Shown one piece after another: positions 47,401 through 62,330 of a stretch of 64,000 nt of DNA (positions within the stretch are counted from its first letter, which is position 1; the number at the start of each line of letters is the position of its first letter). The notes under the pieces are model-generated. The model saw only the letters and a list, made by a program, of their open reading frames with translations. It ran no database searches and was not told the DNA's origin. Both the position numbers and the translations under genes were made by a program. Origin of the DNA: Aspidapion aeneum (taxonomy: Eukaryota > Arthropoda > Insecta > Coleoptera > Brentidae); contig OY755039.1 of the NCBI GenBank assembly GCA_963576565.1, forward strand, positions 70,779,886 through 70,843,885. Direction: 5' to 3'.

Positions 47401-50400
47401 CAGACATACAGACATACAGACATACAGACATACGGACATACAGACATACAGACATACAGACATACAGACATACAGACATACAGACATACGGACATACAGA
47501 CATACAGACATACAGACATACAGACATACAGACATACAGACATACAGACATACAGACATACAGACATACAGACATACAGACATACAGACATACAGACATA
47601 CAGACATACAGACATACAGACATACAGACATACAGACATACAGACATACAGACATACAGACATACAGACATACAGACATACAGACATACAGACATACAGA
47701 CATACAGACATACAGACATACAGACATACAGACATACAGACATACAGACATACAGACATACAGACATACAGACATACAGACATACAGACATACAGACATA
47801 CAGACATACAGACATACAGACATACAGACATACAGACATACAGACATACAGACATACAGACATACAGACATACAGACATACAGACATACAGACATACAGA
47901 CATACAGACATACAGACATACAGACATACAGACATACAGACATACAGACATACAGACATACAGACATACAGACATACAGACATACAGACATACAGACATA
48001 CAGACATACAGACATACAGACATACAGACATACAGACATACAGACATACAGACATACAGACATACAGACATACAGACATACAGACATACAGACATACAGA
48101 CATACAGACATACAGACATACAGACATACAGACATACAGACATACAGACATACAGACATACAGACATACAGACATACAGACATACAGACATACAGACATA
48201 CAGACATACAGACATACAGACATACAGACATACAGACATACAGACATACAGACATACAGACATACAGACATACAGACATACAGACATACAGACATACAGA
48301 CATACAGACATACAGACATACAGACATACAGACATACAGACATACAGACATACAGACATACAGACATACAGACATACAGACATACAGACATACAGACATA
48401 CAGACATACAGACATACAGACATACAGACATACAGACATACAGACATACAGACATACAGACATACAGACATACAGACATACAGACATACAGACATACAGA
48501 CATACAGACATACAGACATACAGACATACAGACATACAGACATACAGACATACAGACATACAGACATACAGACATACAGACATACAGACATACAGACATA
48601 CAGACATACAGACATACAGACATACAGACATACAGACATACAGACATACAGACATACAGACATACAGACATACAGACATACAGACATACAGACATACAGA
48701 CATACAGACATACAGACATACAGACATACAGACATACAGACATACAGACATACAGACATACAGACATACAGACATACAGACATACAGACATACAGACATA
48801 CAGACATACAGACATACAGACATACAGACATACAGACATACAGACATACAGACATACAGACATACAGACATACAGACATACAGACATACAGACATACAGA
48901 CATACAGACATACAGACATACAGACATACAGACATACAGACATACAGACATACAGACATACAGACATACAGACATACAGACATACAGACATACAGACATA
49001 CAGACATACAGACATACAGACATACAGACATACAGACATACAGACATACAGACATACAGACATACAGACATACAGACATACAGACATACAGACATACAGA
49101 CATACAGACATACAGACATACAGACATACAGACATACAGACATACAGACATACAGACATACAGACATACAGACATACAGACATACAGACATACAGACATA
49201 CAGACATACAGACATACAGACATACAGACATACAGACATACAGACATACAGACATACAGACATACAGACATACAGACATACAGACATACAGACATACAGA
49301 CATACAGACATACAGACATACAGACATACAGACATACAGACATACAGACATACAGACATACAGACATACAGACATACAGACATACAGACATACAGACATA
49401 CAGACATACAGACATACAGACATACAGACATACAGACATACAGACATACAGACATACAGACATACAGACATACAGACATACAGACATACAGACATACAGA
49501 CATACAGACATACAGACATACAGACATACAGACATACAGACATACAGACATACAGACATACAGACATACAGACATACAGACATACAGACATACAGACATA
49601 CAGACATACAGACATACAGACATACAGACATACAGACATACAGACATACAGACATACAGACATACAGACATACAGACATACAGACATACAGACATACAGA
49701 CATACAGACATACAGACATACAGACATACAGACATACAGACATACAGACATACAGACATACAGACATACAGACATACAGACATACAGACATACAGACATA
49801 CAGACATACAGACATACAGACATACAGACATACAGACATACAGACATACAGACATACAGACATACAGACATACAGACATACAGACATACAGACATACAGA
49901 CATACAGACATACAGACATACAGACATACAGACATACAGACATACAGACATACAGACATACAGACATACAGACATACAGACATACAGACATACAGACATA
50001 CAGACATACAGACATACAGACATACAGACATACAGACATACAGACATACAGACATACAGACACACAGATACACAGACACACAGACACACAGACACACAGA
50101 CACACAGACACACAGACATACAGACATACAGACATACAGACATACAGACATACAGACATACAGACATACAGACATACAGACATACAGACATACAGACATA
50201 CAGACATACAGACATACAGACATACAGACATACAGACATACAGACATACAGACATACAGACATACAGACATACAGACATACAGACATACAGACATACAGA
50301 CATACAGACATACAGACATACAGACATAGACATACAGACATACAGACATACAGACATACAGACATACAGACATACAGACATACAGACATACAGACATACA

Positions 50401-50438
50401 GACATACAGACATACAGACATACAGAAATACAGACATA
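47401..50438. repeat. (CAGACATA)n array, 3.04 kb
   Basis: About 380 copies of an 8-bp unit. Near the start two units read CGGACATA. A block of CAGACACA/CAGATACA variants lies at about 50061-50117, and single changes occur near 50325 and 50425. Because 8 is not a multiple of 3 and the unit has no stop in the frames concerned, both strands show 1000-codon open frames. These are artefacts of the repeat. Confidence 0.95.
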
Positions 50439-50510
50439 TCTATATATATATATATATATATATATATCTGACCGTCCGTCTGTCCTTCTGTCCGTCCGTC
50501 CGTCCGTCTT
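50439..50510. repeat. (TA)n then (GTCC)n microsatellite
   Basis: The octamer array passes into a (TA) run (50439-50467) and then CCGTCCGTCTGTCC-type repeats (50470-50508). Confidence 0.85.
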
Positions 50511-50628
50511 TTTATTTTGCAGTTGTTGTGTTATCTTTATTATTTAATATTGTTATTATCTTTTTACCAATACCTACAGTTTTATTCTAAATGACTCTAA
50601 ATATTGAATAAACTTACTTAATTTAGAT

Positions 50629-52978
<2,350 letters not shown>

Positions 52979-53388
52979 ATGGACGATGACGACGCGGTTG
53001 TAGCGGCCGGCGCTCTTCTGATTATTGAGAGTTTGAGAAGAAAAAATAAAAAAGAGCAACGAAAAGAATGGTCCAGACGTCTGTATTTACAAAGACAAAA
53101 TTTAAGTTTACTGAGAGATATGGACTAATTATATTTCAAAAACTTTACCAGAATATCTGCAGAGGATTTTGAAAACTTAATTTGTCTAGTGGGTCCTAAA
53201 ATATTCAAGAAAGATACCCAACTTCGACATGCTATACCTGTTCAAGATCGCTTAGCTATTGCTCCACGTTTTTTAGCAACAGTCTACACTACCTATTTAA
53301 AGTATCAAAACAACGAGTTGGTTTTATAGTTATAGAGACCTGCAATGCCCTTATTAAAAAATTGAAACATGAAATAAAGGTAAATATA
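52979..53388 (+). pseudogene. HARBI1-like (PIF/Harbinger) transposase, N-terminal remnant
   Basis: Begins at ATG 52979 with MDDDDAVVAAGALLIIESLR, a start typical of insect HARBI1-like proteins, followed by a basic region. An in-frame TAA at 53126-53128 interrupts it. The same frame goes on with the conserved RISAEDFENLICLVGPKI and RLAIAPRFLAT. A frameshift near 53290 moves into FKVSKQRVGFIVIETCNALI. It then stops where a different repeat begins (53389). Only about 135 residues of a protein usually near 350-400 residues remain, and the catalytic DDE part is missing. This family mobilises elements with 3-bp TWA duplications, such as the MITEs at 32722 and 44743. Confidence 0.8.
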
Positions 53389-53545
53389 CCGGGTGGCCCA
53401 AAAAAAAGGCATGAAATGATTTTTATTATCACTTTTGAACGAATTGGTCTGGGTTTTGACCAAAAATATTTTTTGTCCGCTATCAAATTCCAAGATGGCA
53501 CACAGAATCAAAGGTAGGGTAGACCGGGTACTGCCCACTTTTTAT
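53389..53545. repeat. CCGGGTGGCCCAAAA-type dispersed repeat
   Basis: TACCGGGTGGCCCAAAAAAA starts right where the transposase remnant ends, and GTAGACCGGGTACTGCCCAC follows at about 53521. Related starts are near 4897 and 59510. Type unknown. Confidence 0.4.
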
Positions 53546-53784
53546 AAATGTGCTACTAAAAAATCTTGAGCTGATTCAATTGTTTTCTTTTTTGTTCTGT
53601 CAATAGCTACAACTTTAGACATACAAAAACAATATGACACAAATCCCTAAAATTAAAAAACTTTTGGTTGTTTGTAAACGGCACTGTTTACATATATATG
53701 AGGTACATATTTTGTCACATGATGTAGGAGTTAAGGCATACAAAATTTGCTGTAATTACTTTGTAGTCCTCCCTGGTCCTAGCT

Positions 53785-53837
53785 AGAGACCCTGTATGTA
53801 TGACATATTTTAAATATGTCATACATACAGGGTCTCT
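53785..53837. repeat. Perfect 25-bp palindrome
   Basis: AGAGACCCTGTATGTATGAC + ATATT pairs with its exact complement around a 3-nt centre. Both outer ends read AGAGACCCTGTATGTATG, the reverse complement of CATACATACAGGGTC (compare 988-1002). It may be a minimal foldback element or two joined element ends. Confidence 0.8.
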
Positions 53838-54732
53838 ATTAAAAATATGTCATGTCCTAGCCATCTCGCCGCCAGTCATTCCCCCTCACCCTCTTCAAAA
53901 ACCATATTCGCATAACTTTCACAAATATGGAGCCATTTCAAAACTTCTTTCTGCACACGGTTTAAGAATTTTTCAACAGCATTTTACTACTTCCCTCTCC
54001 CTCTCCCTCCCCCACCTTGACTCAATGTTTGTAGAAACGTACCTATCTACGAGTAATGCTAAATGAATGATAAATGCATTCTTTCTATAAGGCTGAATAA
54101 GAATTAAAAAATGGATGTAAAAAATAAATTAACAAAAAACACCCAACTGCTAAATCTACTTGCTAAAATTACCCAAAAACCTAATTCATGAAAATACAAA
54201 ACTGTATAATTTTGTAAGTGCGCTTTGGGCATCAAAACTAACTAAAGATTGAAGCATATCGTACATTATAAGTATATCTATTACAGTTTGTGATACCTAT
54301 CAATTTTATACTCAACTGCGACTATAGTAGGCACAAGTAGAACTAGCAGTTTGGTGTTTTTTTTATTTATTTTTTTTATAAATAAGTTTAATATTTATTT
54401 ATTATTATTCAAACATATGAACTAGTGGTAAAGTTTTTTTACTTAGTAACTAAACTAAATGAACCGAACCGCATAAATTAATTTAAAAAATTTTCCTCAA
54501 TGTCGTAGTTTACATATGTTTTGTCAGCTGAATAATCAGATGCGTATTGAAATTAAGGATATGAAGGTTCAATACTTTTTGAGCGTTGTGCGGGAGATGG
54601 ATGGTCCATTCAATTTTTTAATTGCCAAGTAAAAAAAAAACGACTGCACCCACTGAACAAACAAGAAGGAATAAATCTCTTTGTGGTATTCCGATTTACC
54701 GACAAGCCTCGGAAAATGTTTTGCGCGTTCGC
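53838..54732. other. Unassigned sequence
   Basis: AT-rich. A CTCCCTCTCCCTCCCCC tract lies near 53996-54013. Short open frames at 53800-54066 and 54610-54903 have no family features. Sequence near 54690-54732 resembles inner parts of the following MITE. Confidence 0.4.
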
Positions 54733-54977
54733 CGTGACGTATTGACTTGCAAAATTTGTTGCAGCGCGGTCTGTGCTTTTGAAGTACACGTATTCACTCA
54801 CACACACTCCGCGCATTTTCGCCGAAAACGTTTGTCCTGTTTGTAGTGTTTGATGCGCGCTGTGTTCCCAGATTGCAAAATTACATAAGCATTTCATAGA
54901 CACGTACTCACTGAGCGAACATTTTCGGCGAAAATGTTTGGAGTGTTTGTAGTGTTTTGTTGCAAGTCAATACCCAC
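54733..54977. mobile_element. GACTTGCAA-type MITE, about 245 bp
   Basis: The left end GTGACGTATTGACTTGCAA and right end TTGCAAGTCAATACCCAC are inverted repeats. Inner blocks TTTTCGCCGAAAA and TTTGTAGTGTTT also occur in both orientations. A partial copy is at 46837-46970. No target duplication could be fixed and no gene is inside. Confidence 0.6.
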
Positions 54978-55012
54978 TTTTATAGTAACAGTTTAGACTC
55001 TATTGCAAGTAT

Positions 55013-56560
55013 GTCATATAAACCCATTTATAAAAATATGATGATGCTGCCACACCTCACTCCAGTTGGACAGGCACACGCACTTAAATAAAATTTCGCC
55101 CCTGGTTAAACCTACATAATCTAAAAACATTATATTATTAATATTTTTTGTTGGCACATGTGTCATTTGCGCTCCCCTTATATATGTGTCTTATGATGCC
55201 TTGTTGCTGCCTGGCTGCTGACAAGGCACACCATCTAGACTATAAAGGTTTTTAAGATCCACCTACGTAAGTTGAAAAGAGTTTTTTTTATATAAAATAG
55301 CTGTCATATAGGTCCCGTAAGTTTAAAATAACTATGCTGCCCGACCTACATTTACTATAAGCTGGGCACACCTATAAAAATTTTAAAATATTTTACTTTC
55401 AAGCCACATCATGTAGTACCAAGAATCTCTTTAAAAATTGTGTATCATATGGACCTTAAAAAACTAAATTGTCTATGCTGCCAAACATCCGCCTGATCTA
55501 AGAACAGGCTCACCTCCTATAAATATATTTGAGGCTGAAACTCATCTACACGCCAAAATAGCAATATGATTTTTAATTATTGTGTCATATGGATCATCAA
55601 ACAATAAATTGGATATGCTGCCAAACATCTGCCTCACCAAAGGACTGGCACACCTTCAATATTTATAATTGAGGCTGAACTTATCTATATCACTAAATAT
55701 CAAGATAGTTTGTTTATTATTGTTTGTCATATGGACCCTCAAATAATAAAATGACTATAGTGCCAAAAATTTGCCTGACAAAATGACTGGCACACGTCCT
55801 ATAATTATACTTGAGACTCAAAGTCATCTACATCATTAAAAAGCAAGGCGGTTTTTAATTTCTGTGTGTCATATGGACCGTCAAATACTAAGTTGACTAT
55901 GCTTCCAAACATCAGCCTGATTGAAGGACTGGCACACGTCCTATATTTATAATTGAAGCTGAACTTATCTAAATCACTAAATATCAAGAAAGTTTTTTAT
56001 TATTGTTTGTCATATGGACCCTTAAATAATAAAATGACTATGGTGCCAAAAATTCGCCTGACAGAACGACTGGCACACGTCCTATAAGTATCCTTGAAGC
56101 TCAAAGTTATCTACATCATTAAAAAGGAAGAAGGTTTTTAATTACTTTGTGTCATATGGATCCTCAAATACTAAATTGACTATACTGCCAAACATCAGCC
56201 TGATTGAAGGACTGACACACTTCTTATCTTATCTTATAATTATATTTAACGATAAACCTAACCTACACCACTAAGTACCAACATGGTTTTTAATATTTAT
56301 ATGTCATATGGACTCTTAAATAATAAATTCACTTTGCTGCCTAACATCTGCTTGACCAAAGGACTGGCACACCTCATGCAGTAATATTTGAGGCCGAAAC
56401 TCATCTACATCACTAAATACAAAGACGGGTTTTAATTATTCTGTGGCATATGGACCCCTCAAATAATAAATTGACTATGGTTCCAAACACTGGCCTGACC
56501 GAACGACTGGCATACCTCTTATACATATTTTTAAGGTTAGTGCAGGCGCTGTAGGTAGTT
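55013..56560 (+). repeat. Tandem array, about 11 units of roughly 140 bp
   Basis: The consensus blocks in each unit are TGTCATATGGACCCTCAAAT, AATTGACTATGCTGCCAAAC, TCTGCCTGACCAAAGGACTG, GCACACCTCCTATAATTATA, TTTGAGGCTGAAACTCATCT and ACATCACTAAATA. The first three units are the most divergent, and units from about 55585 on are closer to each other. Related single units are at about 58120-58260 and 59360-59490, outside the array. It directly borders the long inverted repeat 56572-58084. Confidence 0.85.
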
Positions 56561-56571
56561 GAGTATGCAAA

Positions 56572-58084
56572 ATCTGGGTATTGCCAAGCCAGGTTTTGGT
56601 CCATTTTTTTTTATTCACCCTCCTCGATAGTCGTGTTCGAATTTCTGAAAATTTAACTATGTTGATGCTCTAAAGCCACAATGACAGATACATGAATAAA
56701 AAATATGTAAGACCTAACCTAAAAATAAAATTATATTATTTTTTTAAATTTTAGCTAAAAAAAACCCCAAAAACCCCCCAGACCCCCCAAAACCTAAAAT
56801 TTTTGTTTTCTTCAAATTTTCTTAAAAACTAAGCATCTTAGTAAAAAATATGTTATTACCTTTATTGTAGACAATAAAATTTCCTTTTCAACGATATACA
56901 AGTCAGTGGGGTATGACCAAAGACAAACTCTCCAGCGGCGTCCGTTTATTGAGGTAATGCAAAAAAATGAAAAAAAGAAACATGCATATTACTTATTTTC
57001 CCTGATTTTCTTGAAAACCAAGCTCTCCATTAAAAATTGTGTCCTAAAGTCGGTTGTAGACAATAAAATTTCCTTTTAGACGGTGTATAATAGGGCAGGA
57101 TTAGTTTTGTTTATAACAATTAAGGGGCCTCCGTAAATTACCTCAATTTTGAAAAATCACCAAACTTACCAATTTTTTTACTAGTTTTATCCAATTTTCT
57201 CAAAAACTAAGCTTTTTAGGAAAAAAATATTTTACATTTTATTGTAGAAAATAAAATTGTCTTTTTAATAAAGTCCAAGCTAGTGCGGTCAGACTAATAC
57301 CAAACTTTCCAGCGGCTTCCGTTTATTGAGAAAATTTAAAAAAAATTAAAAAACCACCTGTTTGTCACATGTTTTACCCGATTATCTTAAAAACCACTAT
57401 TCTATCAAAAATCATGTTCCTTAGTCGATTGTAGACAATGAAATTTTGTTTTAGCTGCTGTATCACGAAGTAAGATTAATAATCGATAAGTTTAGTGATT
57501 TTTCAAAATTGATGTAATTTACGGACGACCCTAAATTGTTGTAAATAAAAGGAATCTTACCTTATTACACACCGTTTTAAAGAAAACTTCATTGTCTACA
57601 ATTGACTATAGAACCTAATTTTTTATAGAGAGCTTAGTTTTCAAGAAAATCGGGTAAATCATGTAATAAACATGTTTCTTTTTTTCTTTTTTTTACATCA
57701 CCTCAATAAATGGACGCCGCTGAAGAGTTTGTCATTGGTCGTACCTCATTGACTAATACACCGCTGAAAAGAATTTTTTTTGTCTATAATAAAGCTAATT
57801 ACATATTTTTTCCTAAGCTTAGTTTTTGAGAAAATTTTAAGAAAACCTCAAAATCTTAGGTTTTGGGTGGTCAGGAGGGTTTTTGGGGGTTTTTGCAGCT
57901 AAGATTTAACAAACTAACAAAAATTTTTATTTAGGTTGTATTTTACACATTTTTGATTATAATTTCTCTGTTATTGTAGCTTTAATGTGTCAAGTTAGTT
58001 AAATTTTCAGAAATTCGAACACGGCTATAAGAGCAGGGGGCATAAAAAAAATTGGACAAAAACCTGCCTTGGCAATATCCAGAT
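56572..58084. repeat. Long inverted repeat, 0.6-kb arms
   Basis: The left arm (56572-57178) and right arm (57487-58084) are reverse complements with moderate divergence. The outer ends are ATCTGGGTATTGCCAAGCC and GGCAATATCCAGAT. The 308-bp spacer is a third, direct-orientation degenerate copy of the inner half of the left arm (compare 56820-57130). Shared landmarks are TCCAGCGGCGTCCGTTTATT, TTGTAGACAATAAAATTTCC and GTTCGAATTTCTGAAAATTT. There is no gene. A transcript would fold into a long hairpin. Confidence 0.85.
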
Positions 58085-58119
58085 CATTAATCTGTGACCT
58101 TTTGTTAGCTAGAATCCAT

Positions 58120-58260
58120 TGTCAAACTGCGGTCCTCATATATTGCACTAGGTAGAAGGGTTAGCTATTTACATAATTAAATACAAAGAAGGTTTCTCAT
58201 TTTTCTGTTTCATATGGCCCGACAAGCACGAAATTTCCAAATTATGCACTTACTTACGAA
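58120..58260 (+). repeat. Isolated degenerate unit of the 140-bp repeat
   Basis: TTAAATACAAAGAAGGTTTC and TGTTTCATATGGCCC resemble the end and start of units in 55013-56560. It lies just beyond the long inverted repeat, as if that inverted repeat had been inserted into the array. Confidence 0.45.
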
Positions 58261-58364
58261 TTTAGACTCTATAGTAATCGCTCTGCAGCCAATTAAGATT
58301 ATAGTAGGACTTTTTTCCTTTTTGTTTTATTTTAGTTCTCTGCTTATCGACCAGTCAAATTGCA

Positions 58365-59255
58365 CTTTGAGAGAAAAAAAAATTATTAGCTAAAGCATTA
58401 AAAATTGTAGAGCGGCGAAAAACGAAGTTAAAAAAAAATAAATGTGTGAGCAGGTGCGTTTCGGGTTAGGTTTGTGGGGGTAAAAAGGGGCAAGGAATCG
58501 TATTATTGTGATATCCGGCGAAAGTTGACGTTGGAGAAAACAGTGACATACATAAAAGTCATAGGTCATAAAAGCATCTAAACATTTTTTAATGTCATTT
58601 TTAACATAACCTCAAAATGAAAAAAAAAACAGTTTTTTTTTGTTTTTTTATTTTTGCAAAAATAATGTCAGCTTAACAAAACTTCGTAAGAGTAGAGATC
58701 TTTGGGTGCTTAATGTTTACAATATTTTACAAACAAAAAAATTAAGAAGTTTCTAAGATATTTGTTTTTCGATCAAAAACATTTTTTTTTAATTGAAATT
58801 TCATCTTCAGAAAATCATTGTATCCAGTTCTGCTTGTACTAACTTTTTGACATTAAGATATAGTTTTGGCGACATAAAAAAAATAATTGTTGTAATTTAA
58901 AAACATGTCCGAAAAGGGAAAAAACTTTTAAAAAATTTTCACAATATTTTATAGTTAAGTTATTGTAGTTATTTTATAAGTTTTGAAATAGTTTTTAAAA
59001 AATGGCTATTATTATGGCTAAGAAAAAAAAAATTACGTTTTTTTTTTATTTTTCTCGAACATTTTGAGGTTGTGTAAAAAATGACATCTACAAATTTTTT
59101 AGACATTTTTATGGCAAATGACTTTTCTTTATGTCACTCTTTTCTCCGACAACTTTTGCCGAAAATTGCATTTATTTTTTTTAACTTCGTTTTCCGCCGC
59201 TCTACAATTTCCAATGCTTTAAGTCCTGTTAATAATTTTCTTTTTTCTTGCCTTA
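58365..59255. repeat. Long inverted repeat, about 0.27-kb arms
   Basis: The left arm (about 58365-58660) and right arm (about 58990-59255) share TGTAGAGCGGCG, AACGAAGTTAAAAAAAA, GGAGAAAACAGTGACAT and AACATAACCTCAAAATG in opposite orientation. The left arm has an extra segment around GTTAGGTTTGTGGGGGTAAA. The spacer is AT-rich. No gene is inside. Confidence 0.75.
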
Positions 59256-59339
59256 AAATATGGTAATTTCACTAGCCTATTAGGATTGGCTGTACCATAG
59301 GACGGAAATCTTTATGGATCCAGGATAACAATATTGCAT

Positions 59340-59510
59340 AAATTAAATTATGTACGACAAAAATGACACCCATGACAGATTATATGACCCTAGGGGTGTC
59401 CCAGGTCAAATATGACCTAAAATCCACTAATGCATCCTGCCAAATATTCGCCTTATCGAAAGATTGGGACACCCCTTAGAAATATTAAGTTTTGACCCAT
59501 GCGTTATATA
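59340..59510 (+). repeat. Second isolated relative of the 140-bp repeat
   Basis: GACAGATTATATGACCC, CATCCTGCCAAATATTCGCC and ATCGAAAGATTGGGACACCC follow the order of the 140-bp unit with substitutions. An additional GGTGTCCCAGGTCA block is inserted. Confidence 0.45.
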
Positions 59511-59950
59511 GGGTGTCCCAACTAAAAGGTAACAGAGGTGTCTTTGGGTATTTTTCGTAGAAATTTGAAGAAACGCTCGGACACGTCGATTTTGTTTGCA
59601 AAGGGGGTACTTTTTGGCTATCTTGAAATTTTTGTAACACGCACTATCTTCGAGGGGTATAATTTACGCCTTTATTTTAAATAGAGAAAGTCAGTCTAGT
59701 GATACCTTGTTTGAAGTTCTCTTAAATATCTTTACAATCGTGTAAAAGTTTTGAAAATCCATTGATTAGTTTTCGAGATATTTGCTTTCAAATTTTCAAA
59801 TTTAACATTGAATGATAAAATAAAAATTAAATCTGAAAAATATACAATTTTAATAAAATTTTTATTTTATCAGTTCATGTTAAATTTAAAAGTATGAAGG
59901 CAATTATCTCAGAAACTAACGGATAGATTTTTAAATTTACTCAAAATATT
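59505..59950. repeat. GGGTGTCCCAA repeat followed by a short inverted repeat
   Basis: TATAGGGTGTCCCAACTAAA at about 59508 is the kind of end noted at 4897 and 53392. Further on, arms at about 59745-59830 and 59860-59945 are reverse complements (AATTTAACATTGAATGATAA with TTATCAGTTCATGTTAAATT). Confidence 0.55.
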
Positions 59951-60504
59951 AGGGTAAAGTATACAAGTGTTCTAACTTTTGTAGTTCGGGGCCTAAGACG
60001 GAAATTTAGGGGCTTGTCTGCATTTTCGCGTACCGTGACGAAATTTGGCACAAGGTTACCAGACACCTAATGATGCCATTTTAGAAGTAGTGCTCCGATG
60101 GAACCCAGTGCAGGGCCAAGATACAATTGAGGTGGGACAGGAAAAATTGATAAATTAAATATAAAACTAGTTTCGCGTACAATATTTGTTTCTTTAACTT
60201 TATAGGTATGTAGCTTATAAATTCAAAAAATCTATTAAAATTAAAGGTTTTTTTTGAGGGGGAGCGGGAGCAAAACTTAGGAGGATAAATTGTAAAAATC
60301 TTATTTCGTCTAAACTGGTCGTGTGAGGTATCGATTTCTAGGTAATTTAGTATTCTAAACCAAAATAAATATTAATTGAGTCAATACGTCAAACTGTTCA
60401 CATGATATGTCAAAAACTTAATCTGCCGGGGATTATTTAAAATACCTGACCAAGCCTAACTTAATAAAATTTGATAACTTAGTGTAGTGTAGTAAAAGTT
60501 AAAG
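59951..60504. other. Unassigned sequence
   Basis: No gene. CGTGACGAAATTTGGCACAA (about 60036) recalls the GATGAAATTTGGTA motif of other repeats. TTGAGGGGGAGCGGGAGCAA (about 60254) is a short purine tract. Confidence 0.4.
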
Positions 60505-62330
60505 TGGACACTTGTAATGGGTTTCTAGTGCACGGCTAATATCGATAAAATTTTAGTATGTTTTCCGTCTCACCTTACTGATCAATAAAGTTCATATCAT
60601 TATTTTTAAGACAACTTTTCACAACTTTTTTTTGTTGGCCTATGCTATTTATTATGGTAAACAGCTGATAACGGTCAAAAAGTTATCTCAAAAATTATGA
60701 TATGGCATATAGGTGTCATTAGAACGATTCCATCCTATGACTAGTTTCGGAGATACGGGGGCAATTCAAAAGATATTGCACTAAAACGGTAAAAATATTG
60801 TGGTTTGATTTTTAAAAGATTTTTTTGTACGAATCTCAAAAGCCTCTTACATTTTAGCATGTTTTTAGCAAGAATTGTTTTGTTCTATACGGGGGATATC
60901 TAAAATGTCTGCAAACCTGTAATGAGTTTCTAGTGCACGGCTAATATCGATAAAATTTTAATATGTTGTTCGTCTCACCTTACTGATCAATAATTGTCAT
61001 GGGTCCAATTCCATCCTATGACTAGTACCGGAGATACGGGGGCAATCCAAACGATATTGCACTAAAACGGTAAAAATGCTGTGATTTGATTTTTAAAAGG
61101 TTTTTTTGTACCAATTACAAAAATATCTCTTATGTACATAAATTAGCATGTTTTTAGTAAAAAATATAGATTTTCTATACGGAGATATCAAAAAATAAAT
61201 TAAAATACGTACGTAAAATAATCGAAAAGATTGACTATATAGAACAAAATAAATGTATTTTTACCTCTAAAACCAAATTTTGATGAAACTTTTTTTACGA
61301 GGTACGCATAAAAAGTAGTGCAGTTATAAATTATAACCAAAACTTTCCTTAAACAAAATAATAGGATATGCTCGCCATGAGGAACATATCAGTTACCCAT
61401 CTACCAATAATTTAGGGCAAGTCCTGGTTGCAGGTCATCGAAATAATGTCGAAGATTTACCCGAAACAATTGATTGACTATTGGTACAGAAATGCGAAAG
61501 AAGAATAAAAAGTCTGATCCAAATAACGACTTTGTTATTTTTGAGACATCTACTATTTAGAGTATTAAGAAACTTTAATTGTTATTTTTAAATATTGCTT
61601 GATAGAATTTTGTTTTAAGAAAGTTGTTTGTTTACAATTTATAACTGCAATACTTTTCATGTGTACCTCATAAAAAAGTTTCATTAAAGTTTGGTTTTAA
61701 AGGTAAGAGGACATTTATTTTGGTCTATTCGAAAAGGTTGACTAGAACCTTTTCGATTATTTTACCAACGTATTTTAATTAACTTTTTGAATACCCTCAT
61801 ATAGAAAATCAATATTTTTTGCTAAAAAACACACAACACAACACAAACACAAGAGATGCTTTTGTGACTAGTACAAATAGAGCTTTTAAAAATCAAGCCA
61901 CATCATTTATACCGTTTTGGTGCTATATCGTTTGAATTGCGCCCGTGTCTCCGAAACTAGTCATAGGATGGAATTGCGTTCATTACAACTATTGATCAGT
62001 AAAGTGAGACAAACAACATATTAAAATTTTATCGATATTAGCCGTGCACTAGAAACTCATTACAGGTTTGCAGACTTTTTGGATATCCCCCGTACAGGAA
62101 AATAACAATTTTTGCTAAAAACACGCTAAAACGTAGACGCTTATGAGATTCGTACAAAAAAAACTTTTTTACCGTTTTAGTGCAATATCTTTTAAATCTC
62201 CGAAACTGGTCATAGGATGGAATTGGGCCCATAACCATTATTGGTCAGTAAGGTGAGACAAACAACATACTAAAATTTTATCGATATTAGCCGTGCACTA
62301 GAAACCCATTACAAGTGTGCAGGATCCTTT
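60505..62330. repeat. Long inverted repeat, about 0.75-kb arms with duplicated units
   Basis: The left arm (60505-61345) contains two direct copies of a unit with GGTTTCTAGTGCACGGCTAA, TATCGATAAAATTTTA, GTCTCACCTTACTGATCAAT, TTCCATCCTATGACTAG and GCACTAAAACGGTAAAAAT. The right arm (about 61600-62330) carries two copies of the complement. The central 250 bases are unique and have no clear gene. The structure is like 1988-3698 (paired units in each arm). A transcript would form a long hairpin. Confidence 0.85.

Noticed and set aside
47292..50471. Five overlapping open frames of about 1000 codons on both strands (SVCLYVCM-type and TDIQTYRH-type repeats)
   Set aside because: They are the direct result of a stop-free 8-bp tandem repeat read in several frames, not genes.
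53800..54066. 88-codon open frame
   Set aside because: It starts inside the perfect palindrome, crosses a C-rich tract and has no recognised domain.
55013..56560. Regularly spaced repeats resembling a CRISPR array
   Set aside because: The repeats are contiguous 140-bp units without unique spacers, in a eukaryotic transposon-rich setting.
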